A program made the position numbers and the translations under genes. From Pseudomonas frederiksbergensis (GTDB lineage: Bacteria; Pseudomonadota; Gammaproteobacteria; Pseudomonadales; Pseudomonadaceae): DNA of 64,000 bases. The notes beneath the pieces were generated by a model. The model made no database searches and was not told the origin of the DNA. It worked only from the letters and a program-made list of their open reading frames with translations. Within the stretch, counting starts at the first letter, position 1; every line of letters begins with the position of its first letter. Where the stretch lies: contig NZ_MOBM01000038.1 in the NCBI RefSeq assembly GCF_003732275.1, positions 772,679 through 836,678 on the forward strand, given 5' to 3'. This document shows, one piece after another, positions 61,736 to 64,000 of this stretch.

Positions 61736-62128
61736 TCAATTCTGCTGGAGGAGGGCTGTTTCGATGCAGTTCAGAAGCTTATTGGTTTCACAAGGTTTAG
61801 GCAGATAGGCAATCAGCGCAGGCGTATCGGTGCTAAGGGGAGGGAGGGCTTCAGGGTAAGCAGTGATGAATATAGTGGGAATGTGAAAGCCCATCGCGAC
61901 GAGCTGCTTATGAAGCTCAAAACCGCTCATTCCCGGCATCTGGATATCGGATATAAGGCAACGTGTTTGAGCGGGGCCATCCGTGTTGAGAAACTCCAGA
62001 GCGCTGCAATAAGTTTGAACTTTGTAACCGCAGGATCGCAGCAAGCTTTCAAGCGCTGTCCGGACCGAATCATCATCGTCGACGATGGCGATAATCATTG
62101 AATTGCGTATTTGCGTATCTTGTTTCAT
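61736..62128 (-). CDS. Stand-alone response-regulator receiver protein, FixJ-type
   Basis: A 130-residue CheY-like receiver with no output domain: IAIVDDDDSVRTALESLL (acidic pocket), LISDIQMPGMSGFEL (phosphoacceptor Asp), IFITAY (Thr) and YLPKP (Lys). Sequence resembles the receiver half of FixJ/LuxR-type regulators. ATG 62128 has GAGGGT upstream. A large kinase gene begins 1.4 kb away at 63533, a possible partner. The 243 bp towards 61493 show no gene. Confidence 0.9.
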   Translation of the reverse strand: MKQDTQIRNSMIIAIVDDDDSVRTALESLLRSCGYKVQTYCSALEFLNTDGPAQTRCLISDIQMPGMSGFELHKQLVAMGFHIPTIFITAYPEALPPLSTDTPALIAYLPKPCETNKLLNCIETALLQQN

Positions 62129-62427
62129 TTGGGACCCTCGTGACAGCTTTGGCCGTTACTACAACATACGCCAACTTATAAGGGGTAGAAGTATACCAAT
62201 GTATAGTCAGCTAAGACCAAGGTGTAGATGGTCTACCTGGAAGTTCGATGAAGTCACCCAGGTTGGTCTTGTGCTACTGGGTCGCAGTTCCGGGCATACC
62301 CACGTACAAGGCTGCCCAACCAAGGGATACATCGGTTGAACCTAGGTACAAGTGACGTCTTGCTGTTGGCCTGCATAAGCTTGAACTCCCCTTACCCATG
62401 CGGCCTTGCGCCTAGGCGGTGAACGTG

Positions 62428-63363
62428 ATGAACAGAAATGATCTGCGGCGTGCCGACATTAATCTGTTGATTGTCTTCGAAACAGTGATGTGCGAACGCA
62501 ACGTTACCCGGGCCGCAGAGAAACTTTTCCTGTGTCAGGCCACTATCAGCAGCGCCCTCGGGCGACTGCGTTCGATGTTCAATGATCCGCTGTTCATCCG
62601 CACTGGCAGGGTGATGGAGCCGACGGCGCGGGCAGAAGAAATTCATGCGCGGCTGACGCCAGCATTGGATGGCATTGCTGTCGCCTTGAGTTGTGCCCAG
62701 ACGTTCGACCCACTCACCAGTGACGAGACCTTTCATATCGGACTCTCTGACGATGTCGAGTACGCGCTGCTTCCTCGTTTGATCAAGCACCTGCGGGACG
62801 AGGCGCCAAACATCACACTGGTAGTGCGCAGAGTGGACCATCGGCAATTACCCCAATTGCTGACCTCGGGAGAGATTTCCGTGGGTATCAGCTTTGCGCA
62901 AGAACTGCCTGCAAGTGCCCATTGCAAAAGCTTGCGAGCGATGCAACCCATGCTATTGCGCGCCGATTCGGCCCCCGGTTCCCTCGAGCTGGATGACTTT
63001 TGCAGGCGGCCTCATGTGGTTGTCTCTTCGATGGGAAATGTCATCGACGATGCCGACCATGCCCTGAGTCTGATCGGTCGGCAGCGCAGGGTAGTACTGG
63101 CTGTTCCGCAGTTCAGTGCCTTGCCCGCTTTGCTCGCCGGCAGCGACATGATTGCGATCGTACCGGACTACGTCGCCCGGGCCATGGCGCGAATGGAAGG
63201 GATGCGTGCCGACTTTGCGCCATTGGCGTTACCGGCGCCGGACTTGTCCATGGCTTGGCGCGGCGCGGCCCACAACGACCCTCGGGAACGCTGGTTGCGT
63301 TCGTGCTTCTGTCGCTATCTCGGTCAACATCAAGAGCAGCCCGCGCCTCTGGCCGTAGCGTGA
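62428..63363 (+). CDS. LysR-family transcriptional regulator
   Basis: A 311-residue LysR protein of the NodD-like branch: RRADINLLIVFETVMCERNV, TRAAEKLFLCQATISSALGR and LRSMFNDPLFIRTGRVMEPT. The effector domain covers the rest. GTG 62419 is an alternative start; ATG 62428 follows the GGCGGTG stretch. It is divergent from the receiver gene and near the FAD oxidoreductase set, which it may regulate. Confidence 0.9.
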   Translation: MNRNDLRRADINLLIVFETVMCERNVTRAAEKLFLCQATISSALGRLRSMFNDPLFIRTGRVMEPTARAEEIHARLTPALDGIAVALSCAQTFDPLTSDETFHIGLSDDVEYALLPRLIKHLRDEAPNITLVVRRVDHRQLPQLLTSGEISVGISFAQELPASAHCKSLRAMQPMLLRADSAPGSLELDDFCRRPHVVVSSMGNVIDDADHALSLIGRQRRVVLAVPQFSALPALLAGSDMIAIVPDYVARAMARMEGMRADFAPLALPAPDLSMAWRGAAHNDPRERWLRSCFCRYLGQHQEQPAPLAVA

Positions 63364-63532
63364 CCTTTGTGCTGACGGTGGGCTGGGTCAAATCTGAGTT
63401 CTAATGGTACTGGAAGCTGTTGTAGGCTATTGCGGCGGCATTGGCATGTGCGGCGCGACTCTGGATACAGCGTGACGGCAATGTGCGGCAGTCAAGAACC
63501 TACTTATTGTTCCCGCTCCGACGGATAACAAC

Positions 63533-64000
63533 ATGCAGATACTATGGAACGATGGTGAGCGTACCTTCTGTCGAGAGTTACGCTCGGGGGTGGAAGGCGA
63601 CCGCAATGTTCTAGTTGCACGACCCGCTGCTGAACAACCGCTTCCGGCTTGTCTTGGCCGTTTCGCCCACGAGTTTGGCCTGAAGGACGAACTGGATGGC
63701 TCCTGGGCTGTGCGTCCGCTTGAGATGGTGCGAGAAAGTGGGCAGATGTATCTGCTGCTGGAAGATACGGGCGGCACGCCGCTTGTGCAGTTGCTGGTTG
63801 CCCCCATGGAAACGCTAACTTTTCTGCGTCTTGCTATTAGCATCGCGCAGGCATTGGGAAAGCTCCACCAGCGCGGACTCGTCCATAAAGATATCAAGCC
63901 CTCCCATATTTTGGTGAACTGCTCCGACGGTCAGGCCCGGCTTACAGGGTTCGGCCTCGCCTCGTGGCTACCGCGTGAGCGACAGGCGCCTGAGACCATC
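63533..64000 (+). CDS. N-terminal part of a Ser/Thr kinase-type (probably multi-domain sensor kinase) protein, truncated by the window end
   Basis: The 156 codons present read through to the window edge. They show the catalytic segment of a eukaryotic-like kinase, LHQRGLVHKDIKPSHILVN (HxDxKPxxxxxN, here with Lys after His), then LTGFGLASW in place of the usual DFG. The start MQILWNDGERTFCRE resembles very large Pseudomonas proteins that carry a kinase domain, an AAA/GAF region and a histidine kinase. The rest is outside the window, so this last point is inference. The DFG change may mean reduced or absent kinase activity. Confidence 0.8.
   Translation, partial: MQILWNDGERTFCRELRSGVEGDRNVLVARPAAEQPLPACLGRFAHEFGLKDELDGSWAVRPLEMVRESGQMYLLLEDTGGTPLVQLLVAPMETLTFLRLAISIAQALGKLHQRGLVHKDIKPSHILVNCSDGQARLTGFGLASWLPRERQAPETI

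Overview
The window looks like a chromosomal segment of a fluorescent-group Pseudomonas. Coding regions are mostly GC-rich. Intergenic gaps carry the inverted REP pairs (TGTGGGAGCGAGCCTGCTCG type) typical of that group. The families present (PuuA/B/C/R-like, FabV, Kup, hydroxyproline cluster, DUF2867, DJ-1/PfpI) fit this. The identification rests on sequence recognition only; no database search was run.

Layout. 0-4.2 kb: end of a putrescine (gamma-glutamylation) catabolic locus, puuA tail-puuC-puuB-puuR. 4.2-7.4 kb: an accessory hot spot. A GNAT gene sits behind a transcription-attenuation leader, and a DUF2867 / DJ-1 / TetR module is inserted inside a second, split copy of the puuR 3' end. 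7.4-13.2 kb: a lower-GC RoxA-like diheme lipoprotein, divergent from an isonitrile-type operon (PvcA-like synthase, HAD phosphatase, and a PvcA-PvcB-like fusion protein). 13.2-14.7 kb: a small unknown protein with a structured leader that can sequester its ribosome binding site, and an HD-domain hydrolase. 15.1-23.9 kb: a complete hydroxyproline-type catabolic operon (amino-acid ABC importer, DHDPS-family deaminase, D-amino-acid oxidase-like FAD enzyme, aldehyde dehydrogenase, proline-racemase-family enzyme, GntR regulator). 24.0-24.3 kb: a candidate structured ncRNA. 24.3-33.5 kb: quinone reductase/LysR, DeoR regulator, small envelope proteins, chromate transporter, CAP protein, SleB-like hydrolase, Kup. 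33.6-45.4 kb: mixed single genes (OYE reductase/LysR, amidase, AraC-GyrI regulator, FabV, GNAT, methyltransferase, VOC protein), with an integrase remnant and a frameshifted gene near 40 kb and an isochorismatase-family hydrolase behind a threonine-codon attenuator.

45.6-55.9 kb: two adjacent carbohydrate-like catabolic modules. The first is a divergent sigma-54 system: a sigma-54 activator, two palindromic upstream sites, a near-perfect -24/-12 promoter, then a MocA-family dehydrogenase, a TIM-barrel isomerase and a sugar-binding protein. The second is a LacI-controlled, apparently oxygenase-based pathway: membrane desaturase-type hydroxylase, Rieske ferredoxin, ferredoxin reductase and a TIM-barrel enzyme. 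Its substrate is unknown to me. 55.9-64 kb: LysR/quinone oxidoreductase, a three-gene redox/hydrolase set with a LysR regulator, a stand-alone receiver protein, and the start of a large kinase that runs off the window.

The observations I rate highest are the two attenuators with apparently leaderless leader peptides (six consecutive Thr codons in one, Met/Cys-rich in the other), the isonitrile operon with its synthase-dioxygenase fusion, the LacI/desaturase/Rieske cluster, the SD-sequestering leader RNA near 13.5 kb, and the split puuR 3'-end duplication.
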